A DNA stretch of 64,000 nt from a bacterium (GTDB taxonomy: Bacteria; Pseudomonadota; Gammaproteobacteria; Nevskiales; OUC007). The position numbers and the translations under genes are program-made. Of this stretch, positions 32,714 through 41,950 are shown piece after piece. Under the pieces are notes generated by a model, which did not search any database, was not told where the DNA came from, and saw only the letters and a list, made by a program, of their open reading frames with translations. How positions within the stretch are numbered: the first letter of the stretch is position 1; every line of letters starts with the position of its first letter. Where the stretch lies: NCBI GenBank assembly GCA_018222345.1, contig JAAFAL010000001.1:1-64000 (forward strand), written 5' to 3'.

Positions 32714-33616
32714 TCACGCAACGTAATGGTCGATCAGTAAGGCCGAGAATATCCCCATCAAATAAAGGATGGAGTAGTTAAACGTTTGCATGGGCAGCGG
32801 CGTGCTGGGCCGTGCATACAGGCGGATGGCGTAATACAGAAAACCACCGTTCAGGCCCAGCGCAGCAATCAGATAAACCACGCCACTCATGCCAATCAGC
32901 ACGGGCAACAGCGTGACCAGCGTGAGCAAGATGGTGTAAAGCAAAATGTGCAGCCGCGTGTATTGCTCGCCGTGGGTCACCGGCAGCATGGGCAGGCCCG
33001 CGCGGGCGTAATCGTCGCGGCGGTCGATGGCCAGCGCCCAAAAGTGTGGCGGCGTCCAGACAAAAATGATCAGGAACAGCAGCAGCGCGTGGGCGTGAAC
33101 CTCGCCCGTCACTGCCACCCAACCCAGCACCGGCGGTGCGGCGCCGCTGGCACCGCCGATCACAATGTTTTGCGGCGTGGCACGCTTGAGATACACGGTA
33201 TAGACCACCGCATAACCCACCAGCGTGGCCAGCGTCAGCCACGCCGTGAGCGCGTTGACCTGCCACACCAATACCCCAGCGCCCATCACGGCCAATGCAG
33301 CCGCGAAAGCCGAAGCCTGCCAAACCCCGACATGCCCCTGCACGATGGGGCGGCCCTGCGTGCGCGCCATGCGGGCGTCGATCTGCCGGTCGATGATCTG
33401 ATTGACCGCCGCCGCGCTGGCCGCGCAAAGCGCGATGCCGAGGGTGCCAAAAATGAGCGCCGCCGCTGGTGGCAACCCGGGCACGGCCAGGAACATGCCG
33501 ATGATTGCGGTGAACACGATCAACATCACCACACGCGGCTTGGTCAGCTCGTAATAGTCGCGCAGCCGCTGGCTCCAATCGGCGTTGGCTTCGGCAGTGT
33601 CGGCGTGGGAACTCAT
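32714..33616 (-). CDS. cyoE: Protoheme IX farnesyltransferase (heme O synthase)
   Basis: CyoE farnesylates heme B to heme O in the inner membrane. The 300-residue product has the UbiA-family Asp motifs NQIIDRQIDARMARTQGRP and DDYARAGLPMLP, and about eight or nine transmembrane helices. The ATG at 33616 overlaps the ctaA stop (ATGA). With ctaA it supplies heme A for a cytochrome oxidase not present here. Confidence 0.97.
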   Translation of the reverse strand: MSSHADTAEANADWSQRLRDYYELTKPRVVMLIVFTAIIGMFLAVPGLPPAAALIFGTLGIALCAASAAAVNQIIDRQIDARMARTQGRPIVQGHVGVWQASAFAAALAVMGAGVLVWQVNALTAWLTLATLVGYAVVYTVYLKRATPQNIVIGGASGAAPPVLGWVAVTGEVHAHALLLFLIIFVWTPPHFWALAIDRRDDYARAGLPMLPVTHGEQYTRLHILLYTILLTLVTLLPVLIGMSGVVYLIAALGLNGGFLYYAIRLYARPSTPLPMQTFNYSILYLMGIFSALLIDHYVA

Positions 33617-34623
33617 GCGTGCGCTGTGGCGGTGGGCCGCGCGGCCTTCGCTGTGAAGGCGGCGCGGTTGATGCAAACCAGCACCAATAGTAGCAATGCC
33701 GCCCCGGCGTTATGCGCGGTGGCCACGCCCAGCGGCAGGTGTAACAGCACGGTGGAAATACCAATACTGACCTGCAAGGCCAACGCGCCCAGCAATGCAG
33801 CGCCAAGCAAGCGGACGGCTTTGGCACGCTGCGCCAGCAACATCCACAAGCCCAACGCGCCGAGCACGCCAGTGGTCACGATGGCACCGAGCCGATGCAC
33901 GAACTGGATGGCCGTGCGCCCGGCACTGTCGAGCACGCCATATTCGTAGTTCACGCCCAGGCCGCGCCACAGCGTGAAGCCCTCGCCATAGTCAGCCGGC
34001 GGAATCCATTGGCCTTGGCAGGTCGGGAAATCCGGGCAGGCCATGGCCGCGTAATTGGTGCTGGTCCAGCCGCCCAAGAAGATTTGCATGGCCAGCACAC
34101 ACAGGCCGACCAGCGCGAATTGCCGGAAGCGCCGCGGATTTTGCACGGCCAAGTTCTGCAGTGCGCCGCGCTCGCGCAGCCACAGCAGCATCAGCAGCGC
34201 CAGGGTCGTCATTCCGCCCAGCAAGTGCGCCGTGACAACGATGGGTTTGAGCAGCAGCGTGACCGTCCACATGCCCAGCGCGGCTTGGAAGATCACCAGC
34301 GCCAGCAGCCCATGCGGCAACAGGCCACGGGGCTGCTTGCTGCGCCACGCCAAGATCGACATGGTCAAGATCAGCAGACCCAGCACGCCGGCCACGTAGC
34401 GGTGGATCATCTCCTTCCACGCCTTGCCCACCTCGACAGGGCGCTCGGGGAACGCCGCGTTCGCCTCGGCAATGTCAGCTTGCGCTTCGGGCGCGCCAAT
34501 TTGTCCGTAGCAGCCCGGCCAATCGGGGCAACCCAGGCCAGCGTCGGACAGGCGCACATAGGCGCCCAGCACCACGACACACAGGCACAGGATGAGCGAC
34601 ACAAAGGCCAAGCGTTGAATCAT
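33613..34623 (-). CDS. ctaA: Heme A synthase (CtaA/COX15 family)
   Basis: CtaA oxidises the heme O methyl group to give heme A. This 336-residue inner-membrane protein has about eight helices. Conserved His residues sit in MIHRYVAGVLGLL, VTAHLLGGMTTLA, QFVHRLGAIVTTG and ATAHNAGAALLLL. It is the first gene of the ctaA-cyoE pair and is coupled to cyoE by a 4-base overlap. Confidence 0.95.
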   Translation of the reverse strand: MIQRLAFVSLILCLCVVVLGAYVRLSDAGLGCPDWPGCYGQIGAPEAQADIAEANAAFPERPVEVGKAWKEMIHRYVAGVLGLLILTMSILAWRSKQPRGLLPHGLLALVIFQAALGMWTVTLLLKPIVVTAHLLGGMTTLALLMLLWLRERGALQNLAVQNPRRFRQFALVGLCVLAMQIFLGGWTSTNYAAMACPDFPTCQGQWIPPADYGEGFTLWRGLGVNYEYGVLDSAGRTAIQFVHRLGAIVTTGVLGALGLWMLLAQRAKAVRLLGAALLGALALQVSIGISTVLLHLPLGVATAHNAGAALLLLVLVCINRAAFTAKAARPTATAHA

Positions 34624-34760
34624 TACGCGAATTAAAACAGTGGGTAGGCGGGGGAACGGCAGCCGGTTATTTTAGCGCGGAACGCCACAAGTTTCTTGCG
34701 CGCAGGAACGCTGCGGCGCGTAAACTTCCGCGCCCCAAAACCGCCATGCCGATCTGACCA

Positions 34761-35642
34761 ATGACCCTGGGCCTCGGAGAATTCTTTGCGCTGGCCGCCG
34801 CCTTTGCCTGGGCCGTGGCCATCTTGCTGTTCCGTATTTCGGGCCGCCAGTTGGGGCCGTATGCGCTGAATTTGTACAAGAACACCTTGGTGTTGTTTTT
34901 GCTGCTGCCCACCATTGCAGTGGTGCATGGGTTTGCCTGGCCCGACACTGCACTTTGGCCGCTGGCCATCTTGCTGCTTTCGGGCTTCATCGGCATCGGC
35001 ATTGCCGACACGCTGTACTTCAAGGCGCTCAACCAGCTTGGCGCCAGCCGCACCGCCATTGGTGGCACTTTGCTCACGCCGGGCGTCATCGTCCTGTCGT
35101 TCACTTTTTTGGGCGAGCGGCTCAGCCTGCAGCAACTGTGCGGCGCGGTCATCACGCTGGTCGGCGTGACCATCGTCAACTACCAGCGCGTCAAACCCAT
35201 CAACGCCGACGCCGAGCGCGCTGGCCTGTGGGCGCTAGTGGCGGCCATGGGCCTGATGGCCGCCGGCATTGTCATGACCAAACCGCTACTGGCCACCGAG
35301 CCGTTCCTGTGGGTGGTCGAAATCCGTGTCATCGGCGGTGTGGCCGGCATGCTGCTCATCGGCGCCTGGCAACGTGACTTGCGCCGCGTGGCCGCTGAAT
35401 ACCGCGCCGCGCGGCAATGGGGCCTGACAACGGTGGCGGCCTTTATCGGCACCTACGTGGCCATGCTGCTGTGGCTAGGTGGCTACAAATATGCCGATGC
35501 CTCGGTGGCTGCCGTGCTCAACGAATCGTCCGCCGTGTTCACCATTGCCCTGGCGGCGCTGTTCATGCGTGAGCGGCTGAACCGCCAGCAGTGGTTTGGC
35601 AGCGCCGTGGCGCTACTGGGCATCGCGCTTGTGGTGGCGTGA
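34761..35642 (+). CDS. DMT superfamily (EamA) transporter
   Basis: This 293-residue inner-membrane protein has two EamA repeats and ten predicted helices. Repeat one spans residues 1-145, with GIADTLYFKALNQLGASRTA near its end. Repeat two spans about 155-293, with GYKYADASVAAVLNESSAVF and a C-terminal WFGSAVALLGIALVV. These are the signatures of drug/metabolite exporters; the substrate is unknown. It is divergent from ctaA, and a weak ribosome site precedes the ATG. Confidence 0.9.
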   Translation: MTLGLGEFFALAAAFAWAVAILLFRISGRQLGPYALNLYKNTLVLFLLLPTIAVVHGFAWPDTALWPLAILLLSGFIGIGIADTLYFKALNQLGASRTAIGGTLLTPGVIVLSFTFLGERLSLQQLCGAVITLVGVTIVNYQRVKPINADAERAGLWALVAAMGLMAAGIVMTKPLLATEPFLWVVEIRVIGGVAGMLLIGAWQRDLRRVAAEYRAARQWGLTTVAAFIGTYVAMLLWLGGYKYADASVAAVLNESSAVFTIALAALFMRERLNRQQWFGSAVALLGIALVVA

Positions 35643-35683
35643 GCGGTTAGACTCTGCGCAGAAAAACGACGACGCGGGGACAC

Positions 35684-36442
35684 ATGAATAGCAAGCTCTG
35701 GATCGCAATGGCGGCGCTGCTCGCCGTCTTGGCCGTGGCCGTGCCGGAACTGGCATTCGCGCAGGATGACTTTTCGCTGCTCGACGACATCGCCATGGAC
35801 GACCTAGTCGAGGTCACCCCGCCACCGCCCACTTGGCAGACCGTTGGTGGCCCCATCGCACTGGGTCTGTTCTTCTTTTTCTTGCTGTGGCTGGGCCACT
35901 TCTCGGTACCGTTCCGCGTCAGCAAGGAATCACTGACGCTGTTTTACTACCCCACGGGCGTCAAGCGCGGGCTGGCGCTGGCCATTACGCTGTATGCCAT
36001 CGCCTTCTTGTTCGGCGCGCTGGAAATCGTCTATCAGTTGCACTTGCATGGCGATGCCAAGACCTATTTCGACAATATGTCGCTGGGCAAACTCATTGCC
36101 TTTACCCACGCCCATCTGTTCGGCTTTACCACCAGTTTCCTGATCATCGGCATCCCGTTTTCGATGCAGTTCAACCACCTGTGGATCTACCAGTGGATCT
36201 TCCCCATTGGCCTGGCCGCAGCGCTGATTGATGTCATCAGTTGGTGGGGCATCAAATACGTGAGTGTGAACTTCGAGATCATCTCGATGATCTGCGGCAT
36301 CCTCTTCAGCCTCACCTATATCTACATGCTCATCGGTTTGCTGCGCGTACTGCTGTTCCCGCAAGTGATTTGGGCCACGGATCGCGACAAGGAAGAGCGG
36401 CGGGCGAAGCAGGCGGCTGGGAAGAGTGAGTCGGGGTATTAA
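35684..36442 (+). CDS. Five-helix membrane protein of unknown function with HAH motif
   Basis: I do not recognise the family of this 252-residue protein. It has a signal-like N-terminus (WIAMAALLAVLAVAVPELAFA), a short acidic periplasmic stretch, then about five transmembrane helices. Helix three carries IAFTHAHLFGFTTSFL, with His-x-His. Another His is in MQFNHLW and one in YQLHLHG. The histidines inside helices could bind heme or a metal. The C-terminal tail is charged (DRDKEERRAKQ). It begins 42 bases after the transporter gene in the same direction. Confidence 0.75.
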   Translation: MNSKLWIAMAALLAVLAVAVPELAFAQDDFSLLDDIAMDDLVEVTPPPPTWQTVGGPIALGLFFFFLLWLGHFSVPFRVSKESLTLFYYPTGVKRGLALAITLYAIAFLFGALEIVYQLHLHGDAKTYFDNMSLGKLIAFTHAHLFGFTTSFLIIGIPFSMQFNHLWIYQWIFPIGLAAALIDVISWWGIKYVSVNFEIISMICGILFSLTYIYMLIGLLRVLLFPQVIWATDRDKEERRAKQAAGKSESGY

Positions 36443-36504
36443 CGCCAGTAATTCTAGGAGTCCGCTTCCCAATTTCTTATGCGAAAGCTCGCGCCAGAAA
36501 TCAA

Positions 36505-37719
36505 ATGCATATTTTGTCAAAAAACCGTCATTCTGAATTCCTCGCAACACCGCAACTAATTCGATTCGACAATGCAGATGGTGGCTCGGAGCGAGAGCCT
36601 TCACTACTGGTTAAAGCAAACTCGCTGCAGCTTAAGTACATCATTTCAGGAGTATCCCTTAAGCTACATTTTTTGCGGCTCGGTGATCGCCTCGTTTATG
36701 CACTAGAAGTCGCAGATGATATCGAGAACCCCTTAGTTGTATGGTCCGTTGTCGAGCAAGACCAAGAATTATTTGCAATTCGATCGACCCACTCCAAAGG
36801 GAACTGCAAGCTGTTCCTATTTAATGATCTTGCTATCAATGTCGGATGGCAAGAAGTCACTCTCGATGGGATACGAGGATTATCAGGTCTAACTGATGGC
36901 ATCGCTGTCGGCCCCGTCGACTATGGCTCCATCGCCGACGATGTCTCGACAGTTTTCGACATAATACTCGCGGGCGGAAACATTGGCGTACCGCTTATAA
37001 CAACGCCAATTGCGAACAGTAAAGACTGGCACCCGATAGACAGCATCTTTATCACGAGCCATGCAACAAGTAGCCCCATAAACCTGTTCAAAGATAACGA
37101 GGGCAGCCAACAGGAGCAATTAGCGATTTGGCTAACAGACAATATTGATCCTTCAGGCGTCCACGCCTCACCCCAAGTCCCCAAGGGCAACGGGACCCGC
37201 GAGCTTACTGACGTGCTGCTCAGCCATGAGTACGGATCGATACTTATAGAGTCAAAGGCACTAACAATACTTGGAAGAGACAATTTGCCTACAAGGTCAA
37301 ATCTTTCAAAAAATGTCGAAAGCCATCTCAAAAAAGCCATGCGGCAGCTCCAAGGCGCGATTCGAAAGCTCACTTCAGACACACCAATCTACTCTCAGAG
37401 TGGCGATCTGATTGAAGTCGAGCGCAATAAACCTGTACACGCAATAGTCCTGATCCCTGACATGGACCTGATTGAAAACAGGTGCGAATACGGCCTAAAT
37501 ACAATGCGCGATTTCGCGTCAAATATTGGCGCAATGCTGCATATCGTGGATTTAAAGGAGTTGCTTCGGATAGTACAGGCCGCTGAAATGATCTCTGAGA
37601 GGGGCCACTCATTAAGCCCACTCCAAGCGTTTGACAGCTACCTAATGGACCGCTTTCAAAAATCTGCGGAGGCAGACTCTTTGCTTATCGAGATTTTGAT
37701 CAGGTTTTCGGATAGTTAG
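36505..37719 (+). CDS. AT-rich orphan gene, predicted PD-(D/E)xK-type nuclease
   Basis: I do not recognise a named family for this 404-residue protein. Residues 233-252 read ELTDVLLSHEYGSILIESKA, giving Glu233, Asp236 and a Glu249-Ser-Lys251 triad typical of a PD-(D/E)xK nuclease core. The N-terminal half is beta-rich with no motif I can name. Base composition differs sharply from its neighbours; for example the 60 bases from 37261 hold only 20 G or C. Codon use is also unlike the GC-rich genes around it, so recent transfer is likely. The ATG at 36505 has a weak ribosome site. A defence or restriction role is inference only. Confidence 0.72.
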   Translation: MHILSKNRHSEFLATPQLIRFDNADGGSEREPSLLVKANSLQLKYIISGVSLKLHFLRLGDRLVYALEVADDIENPLVVWSVVEQDQELFAIRSTHSKGNCKLFLFNDLAINVGWQEVTLDGIRGLSGLTDGIAVGPVDYGSIADDVSTVFDIILAGGNIGVPLITTPIANSKDWHPIDSIFITSHATSSPINLFKDNEGSQQEQLAIWLTDNIDPSGVHASPQVPKGNGTRELTDVLLSHEYGSILIESKALTILGRDNLPTRSNLSKNVESHLKKAMRQLQGAIRKLTSDTPIYSQSGDLIEVERNKPVHAIVLIPDMDLIENRCEYGLNTMRDFASNIGAMLHIVDLKELLRIVQAAEMISERGHSLSPLQAFDSYLMDRFQKSAEADSLLIEILIRFSDS

Positions 37720-37813
37720 CAGTCAAATTAACTATTCGCAAACAACCACCTAGCCACTTCCTAAGCCCCACTCCTAAAATCTTTCGCAAGAGATCAGGAC
37801 GTTTCTACGCGCA

Positions 37814-38449
37814 CTAACTGCCGTCTGGTATCTCCGAAACCTTTCGCTCGAACCGTTTTACTCGAACTTCGAGACCATCAATTTGTGCCGTTATTTGACT
37901 AACCTCGTCGGCCCACGCGCCAACCTCCCTCTCCGCAACCGCAGCCCCGCTCTCGCTATTCCATTGAGCGAACGTCGCAGAGCCGACTCTTGAAGCCTGC
38001 GCTTTCCCCAGCCCAAACAATGCCCGCCCAATCTCACCCACCTGCGCGGCGCCAGTCGCGCCCAGCAACGGCTCCAAATGCGCCTCCGGCGAAACATCGA
38101 GCGCATCCATCATCGCTGCGAATTGCTGAGCCAGCATGGCGTCGCCTTCGATGGTGATGGCGGCGTCTTTCAGGGCGGCTTGTTTGGCGTCGCCTTGGGC
38201 GGCGGCCAGGCGCAGGAACTCGCCGACCCGGCCAGCCAGTTTGACGTCGGGGTGGTCGGGCGCTTCGGCCAGCACTTGCACGCGGCTGCCCATGGGGGCG
38301 AGATACACCACCTGATCCAGGCCGGTGAGTGTGATTTGCAGCACTTTGCCGCTGAGCGCTTGCACGGCCTCTGCCACTCCGGGCGAATTGGCGACGGCGC
38401 GATTGATGAGTGATTCGGCAACCGCCAGGGTGTTGTCGCGGATTGACAT
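37814..38449 (-). CDS. ubiJ: Ubiquinone biosynthesis accessory factor UbiJ (SCP2 domain)
   Basis: UbiJ is a lipid-binding accessory protein of the ubiquinone hydroxylation complex. This 211-residue protein has the SCP2 sterol-carrier-type domain in residues 20-110 (LSGKVLQITLTGL...DVKLAGRVGEFLRLA...ALKDAAITIEGDA) and a C-terminal coiled-coil (ITAQIDGLEVRVKRFERKV). It lies downstream of ubiE in the same direction, 109 bases away with a palindromic repeat between. The usual third gene, ubiB, is not present after it; the AT-rich nuclease gene is there instead. Confidence 0.88.
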   Translation of the reverse strand: MSIRDNTLAVAESLINRAVANSPGVAEAVQALSGKVLQITLTGLDQVVYLAPMGSRVQVLAEAPDHPDVKLAGRVGEFLRLAAAQGDAKQAALKDAAITIEGDAMLAQQFAAMMDALDVSPEAHLEPLLGATGAAQVGEIGRALFGLGKAQASRVGSATFAQWNSESGAAVAEREVGAWADEVSQITAQIDGLEVRVKRFERKVSEIPDGS

Positions 38450-38510
38450 GGTGGCTATTGGCTCATGGAGCGTTGCGCTATGGGCATCGTGGAATGCCGG
38501 CTTGTGACAA

Positions 38511-38538
38511 CTGGATTCCCGCCTTCGCGGGAATGACG
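38511..38538. repeat. Palindromic repeat, TTCCCGC-GCGGGAA family
   Basis: The 28-base unit CTGGATTCCCGCCTTCGCGGGAATGACG forms a hairpin between ubiE and ubiJ. The same unit occurs twice at 39782-39840 and, with compensated changes, at 41241-41318. Confidence 0.8.
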
Positions 38539-38558
38539 CTCGCTACGTGTCATGGCAA

Positions 38559-39311
38559 TCAAGGCGCGCCGTAGCCGCGGTGCACGGCAACGATGCCGCC
38601 GGTGAGGTTGAAATACTGGCAGCGCAGCAGGCCGGCGTTTTCCATCATGCCCTTGAGCGTGTCCTGATCTGGATGCATGCGAATGGACTCGGCCAGGTAT
38701 TGGTAGCTGTCGGCATCGTTGGCGACGAACTTGCCCAGCAGCGGCAGCACGCTGAATGAATACTGGTCGTAGAGCTTGGCAAAGCCGTCGTTGGTGGGCT
38801 TGGAAAATTCCAGCACCAGCACGCGGCCGCCGGGCTTGGTGACGCGGTTGATCTCGGCCAGGGCGGCGTCTTTATCGGTGACGTTGCGCAGGCCAAAGGC
38901 CATGGTCACGCAGTCGAACTGGTTGGTGTCGAAGGGCAGCTCTTCGGCATTGGCGAGCACGTATTCGATGCCGCTGACTATTCCGCGGTCGATCATGCGG
39001 TCGCGCCCCACGGCCAGCATGTCGGCGTTGATATCGGAGGCAATCACGTGGCCAGTGTCACCGACTTGTTTTGCAAAACGGCCGGCCAGATCGCAGGTGC
39101 CGGAGGCCAGATCAAGCACATGGTCGCCCGGCCCGACAGCGGCCAGGTTGACGGCAAAATGCTTCCAGGCGCGGTGCACGCCCATCGACATCAGGTCGTT
39201 CATGATGTCGTACTGCTGCGCCACCGAGGTGAACACCTGCCCGACGCGTTTTACCTTGTCGGCGGCATCGACGGTTTGATAACCGAAGTGGGTGGTTGAG
39301 TCGTTACTCAC
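38559..39311 (-). CDS. ubiE: Ubiquinone/menaquinone biosynthesis C-methyltransferase
   Basis: UbiE is the SAM-dependent C-methyltransferase of ubiquinone and menaquinone synthesis. This 250-residue protein has [24 protein letters not shown] near the N-terminus, the SAM motif [16 protein letters not shown], and the C-terminal [16 protein letters not shown]. The start is a GTG at 39311 that overlaps the DUF971 stop (GTGA). The product is cytoplasmic. Confidence 0.97.
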   Translation of the reverse strand: MSNDSTTHFGYQTVDAADKVKRVGQVFTSVAQQYDIMNDLMSMGVHRAWKHFAVNLAAVGPGDHVLDLASGTCDLAGRFAKQVGDTGHVIASDINADMLAVGRDRMIDRGIVSGIEYVLANAEELPFDTNQFDCVTMAFGLRNVTDKDAALAEINRVTKPGGRVLVLEFSKPTNDGFAKLYDQYSFSVLPLLGKFVANDADSYQYLAESIRMHPDQDTLKGMMENAGLLRCQYFNLTGGIVAVHRGYGAP

Positions 39312-39733
39312 GCCGGGTAAGCCTTGGACTTGCCACCGCCCTGCTTGAGCACCGAGTCCAGGCTGCGCGTACCCGCATCGCGGCTCAGGCCTTGCTCTTC
39401 AAGCTTGGCCAGATAGGCCGCCCACTTGGTCTCAGCATTGGTGGCGAGGTCATGCAGCAGCGGCCAAGTGTAAAGCCCGGTGTCGTGGCCATCATCGAAA
39501 GCAAGCCGCACGGCGTAGCTGCCCACGGGGTCGATTTGCTTGATGCCCACATCGCGCTTGCCCCACTGCGTGGTTTCCTGCCCCGGCCCGTGGCCCTTGA
39601 CCTCGGCCGAGGGCGAATACACGCGCAGGTATTCGGCGCTCAGGGTGTGCGCAGTCTCGCCATACACCACGTCCAGAGTTTTGGACTGTTGGTGCAGGAC
39701 GAGTTCGTCGGGGACGGGTATCGGTTGGCTCAT
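39308..39733 (-). CDS. DUF971 family protein (gamma-butyrobetaine hydroxylase-like N-terminal domain)
   Basis: This is a 141-residue DUF971 protein. The segment [29 protein letters not shown] and the later [17 protein letters not shown] are typical of the family, which may bind metal or Fe-S. The ATG at 39733 is chosen because longer in-frame readings would translate the palindromic repeat upstream. It is coupled to ubiE by a 4-base overlap. It lies downstream of hslU in the same direction. The function is not established. Confidence 0.88.
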   Translation of the reverse strand: MSQPIPVPDELVLHQQSKTLDVVYGETAHTLSAEYLRVYSPSAEVKGHGPGQETTQWGKRDVGIKQIDPVGSYAVRLAFDDGHDTGLYTWPLLHDLATNAETKWAAYLAKLEEQGLSRDAGTRSLDSVLKQGGGKSKAYPA

Positions 39734-39781
39734 GGCGCCATTGTAACGTCGAGGATTTGTTTGATGCTCACGTACAACCAA

Positions 39782-39840
39782 CGTCATTCCCGCGAAAGCG
39801 GGAATCCAGTGGCTAGTTTCCCGCTTTCGCGGGAATGACG
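39782..39840. repeat. Paired palindromic repeats, TTCCCGCGAAAGCGGGAA family
   Basis: Two units in opposite orientation, CGTCATTCCCGCGAAAGCGG... and its near reverse complement, are separated by about 7 bases. They form a large cruciform-like structure between hslU and the DUF971 gene. Confidence 0.9.
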
Positions 39841-39871
39841 AGGTAACGCGCGTCACGCGGACAGCGTCGCG

Positions 39872-41224
39872 CTAAAGGATATACCGCGACAAGTCCTCGT
39901 CCTGAGCCAGATCACCCAAGCGCTCATTGACCAAAGCGGCGTCGATGGTCACCGACTCACCGCTCTTGTCCGGCGCCTCGAATGACAGCGCCTCGACCAG
40001 CCGCTCCAACACCGTGTGCAGGCGGCGCGCGCCGATATTCTCGGTGGTCGAATTCACTTGGCTGGCGATTTCGGCAATACGCTTCACGCCATCGTCGGCA
40101 AAGCTGACCGTCAGGCCCTCGGTGCCCAGCAGGGCCACATACTGCTCGGTGAGGCTGCAATCCGGCTCGGTGAGGATGCGCACGAAGTCATCGGCGGTCA
40201 GTGCGGACAACTCCACGCGGATGGGTAGGCGGCCCTGCAATTCCGGAATCAGGTCGCTGGGCTTGGCCAGGTGAAAGGCCCCGCTGGCAATGAACAGGAT
40301 GTGGTCGGTCTTGACCATGCCGTACTTGGTGTTGATGGTACTGCCCTCGACCAGCGGCAGCAGGTCGCGCTGCACGCCTTCGCGGCTCACGTCACCACCG
40401 CCCATGGTGCCTTCGCGCTTGGCCACCTTGTCGATCTCGTCGAGGAATACGATGCCGTTTTGCTCGACATTGCGTACGGCCTGGCCCTTGATGTCTTCTT
40501 CGTCGAGCAACTTGGCGGCTTCTTCGTCGGTGAGCGCCTTGAGCGCGTCTTTCACCTTCATCTTGCGCGGCTTGGTCTTGCCCTTGGACATGTTGGAGAA
40601 CATCGACGAGAGCTGATTGGACATCTCCTCCATGCCCGGCGGCGCCATGATCTCGACGCCCGGCGCCTGCTGCGCCACTTCGACCTCGATTTCGGTGTCG
40701 TCCAGCTTGCCCTCGCGCAGGCGCTTGCGGAACACCTGCCGCGCACTGCCGGCCTCGGCCTCGCGGGTGTCGGACTGCTCGCCGCCGTACTCACGCGGGC
40801 GCGGCACCAGGGCGTCCAACACGCGCTCCTCGGCGGCGAGTTCAGCCTTGGGCCGAGCCGAATGCATGGCTTGCTCGCGCGCCATCTTCACGGCGGCATC
40901 GACCAGATCGCGGATGATGGAATCGACCTCGCGGCCGACGTAGCCCACCTCGGTGAACTTGGTCGCTTCAACCTTCAAAAATGGCGCGTTGGCCAGCTTG
41001 GCCAAGCGGCGGGCGATCTCGGTTTTGCCCACACCGGTGGGGCCGATCATCAGAATGTTCTTGGGCGTGATCTCGCCCGACATCGGCTCGCCCAACTGCA
41101 TGCGCCGCCAGCGGTTGCGCAGCGCAATAGCCACGGCACGCTTGGCCTCGGCCTGGCCGACGATGTGGGTGTCGAGCTCGGCGACGATCTCGCGGGGGGT
41201 CATGGTGGTGTTTTGGTCTTGCAT
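39872..41224 (-). CDS. hslU: ATP-dependent protease ATPase subunit HslU
   Basis: HslU is the AAA+ unfoldase that feeds the HslV protease. The 450-residue product has Walker A in [14 protein letters not shown], Walker B in [12 protein letters not shown], and the family's C-terminal end SRYIL that activates HslV. The ATG at 41224 gives [18 protein letters not shown]; a TTG one codon upstream is also open. hslV precedes it by 102 bases that hold a palindromic repeat. Confidence 0.98.
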   Translation of the reverse strand: MQDQNTTMTPREIVAELDTHIVGQAEAKRAVAIALRNRWRRMQLGEPMSGEITPKNILMIGPTGVGKTEIARRLAKLANAPFLKVEATKFTEVGYVGREVDSIIRDLVDAAVKMAREQAMHSARPKAELAAEERVLDALVPRPREYGGEQSDTREAEAGSARQVFRKRLREGKLDDTEIEVEVAQQAPGVEIMAPPGMEEMSNQLSSMFSNMSKGKTKPRKMKVKDALKALTDEEAAKLLDEEDIKGQAVRNVEQNGIVFLDEIDKVAKREGTMGGGDVSREGVQRDLLPLVEGSTINTKYGMVKTDHILFIASGAFHLAKPSDLIPELQGRLPIRVELSALTADDFVRILTEPDCSLTEQYVALLGTEGLTVSFADDGVKRIAEIASQVNSTTENIGARRLHTVLERLVEALSFEAPDKSGESVTIDAALVNERLGDLAQDEDLSRYIL

Positions 41225-41240
41225 CAATGCGTTCCGTTGT

Positions 41241-41318
41241 TCGTCATTCCTGCGAAAGCAGGAATCTAGCCTTATCAGACTGGCGAAAGGCTAGGTTCCT
41301 GCTTTCGCAGGAACGACG
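41241..41318. repeat. Composite palindromic repeat between hslV and hslU
   Basis: Arms TCGTCATTCCTGCGAAAGCA and a near reverse complement ending GGAACGACG flank an inner pair TCTAGCCT / AGGCTAG. The whole 78 bases can fold on itself. The G-to-A and C-to-T changes relative to the 39782 copy are paired, so the hairpin is kept. Confidence 0.88.
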
Positions 41319-41326
41319 GCGTGGGC

Positions 41327-41878
41327 TTACTCGTCGCCGGATTCGTCAATTACTTCCAGCGTCAGGTGGTCGTTGGTGAACACGCAGATGTCGGCGGCGA
41401 TTTGCATGGAGCGCTTCACCACTTCATCCGCCGGCAAGTCAGTGTTATCGACCAGCGCGCGCGCTGCCGCTTGGGCGAAGCTGCCGCCGCTGCCTATGGC
41501 AATCGATGCGTGCTCGGGCTCCATTACATCGCCGGTGCCGCTGATCATCAGGCTGGTTTCCTTGTCGGCCACCAGCAGCAGGGCTTCGAGCCGGCGCAGG
41601 GCGCGGTCGGTGCGCCATTCCTTGGCCAGTTCGACTGCGGCGCGCAGCAGGTTGCCGGAATAGCTTTCCAGCTTGCCTTCGAACTTTTCGAACAGGGTGA
41701 AGGCATCGGCGGTGCCGCCGGCAAAGCCCGCGATGACGCGGTCGCCATACAAGCGGCGCACCTTGCGCGCATTGCCCTTGACCAGCGTGTTGCCCATCGA
41801 CACCTGGCCGTCGCCACCGATGGCCACCTTGCCGCCCTTGCGCACGGCAAGAATCGTTGTTCCGTGGAACTGTTCCAT
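41327..41878 (-). CDS. hslV: ATP-dependent protease peptidase subunit HslV
   Basis: HslV is the proteasome-like peptidase partner of HslU. The 183-residue protein begins [19 protein letters not shown]; processing would expose Thr7 as the catalytic N-terminal nucleophile. [10 protein letters not shown] and the Lys-rich [11 protein letters not shown] are conserved family elements, as is [21 protein letters not shown]. It is the first gene of hslVU. Confidence 0.98.
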   Translation of the reverse strand: MEQFHGTTILAVRKGGKVAIGGDGQVSMGNTLVKGNARKVRRLYGDRVIAGFAGGTADAFTLFEKFEGKLESYSGNLLRAAVELAKEWRTDRALRRLEALLLVADKETSLMISGTGDVMEPEHASIAIGSGGSFAQAAARALVDNTDLPADEVVKRSMQIAADICVFTNDHLTLEVIDESGDE

Positions 41879-41950
41879 GCGGACTGTCCGTTGAATCGTC
41901 TGCCCTACGTGCGGGCAAGCGGCGGCAATTCAAGCTGTTTCGGCTCCCGG

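Noticed and set aside
34632-35135. Minus-strand open frame ahead of ctaA
   Set aside because: It overlaps the start of the clear DMT transporter on the other strand and has no features of its own.
39734-39856. N-terminal extension of the DUF971 protein
   Set aside because: The extension translates the palindromic repeat (FPRKRE... / FAGMT), a well-known artefact of such repeats, and the ATG at 39733 fits the family.
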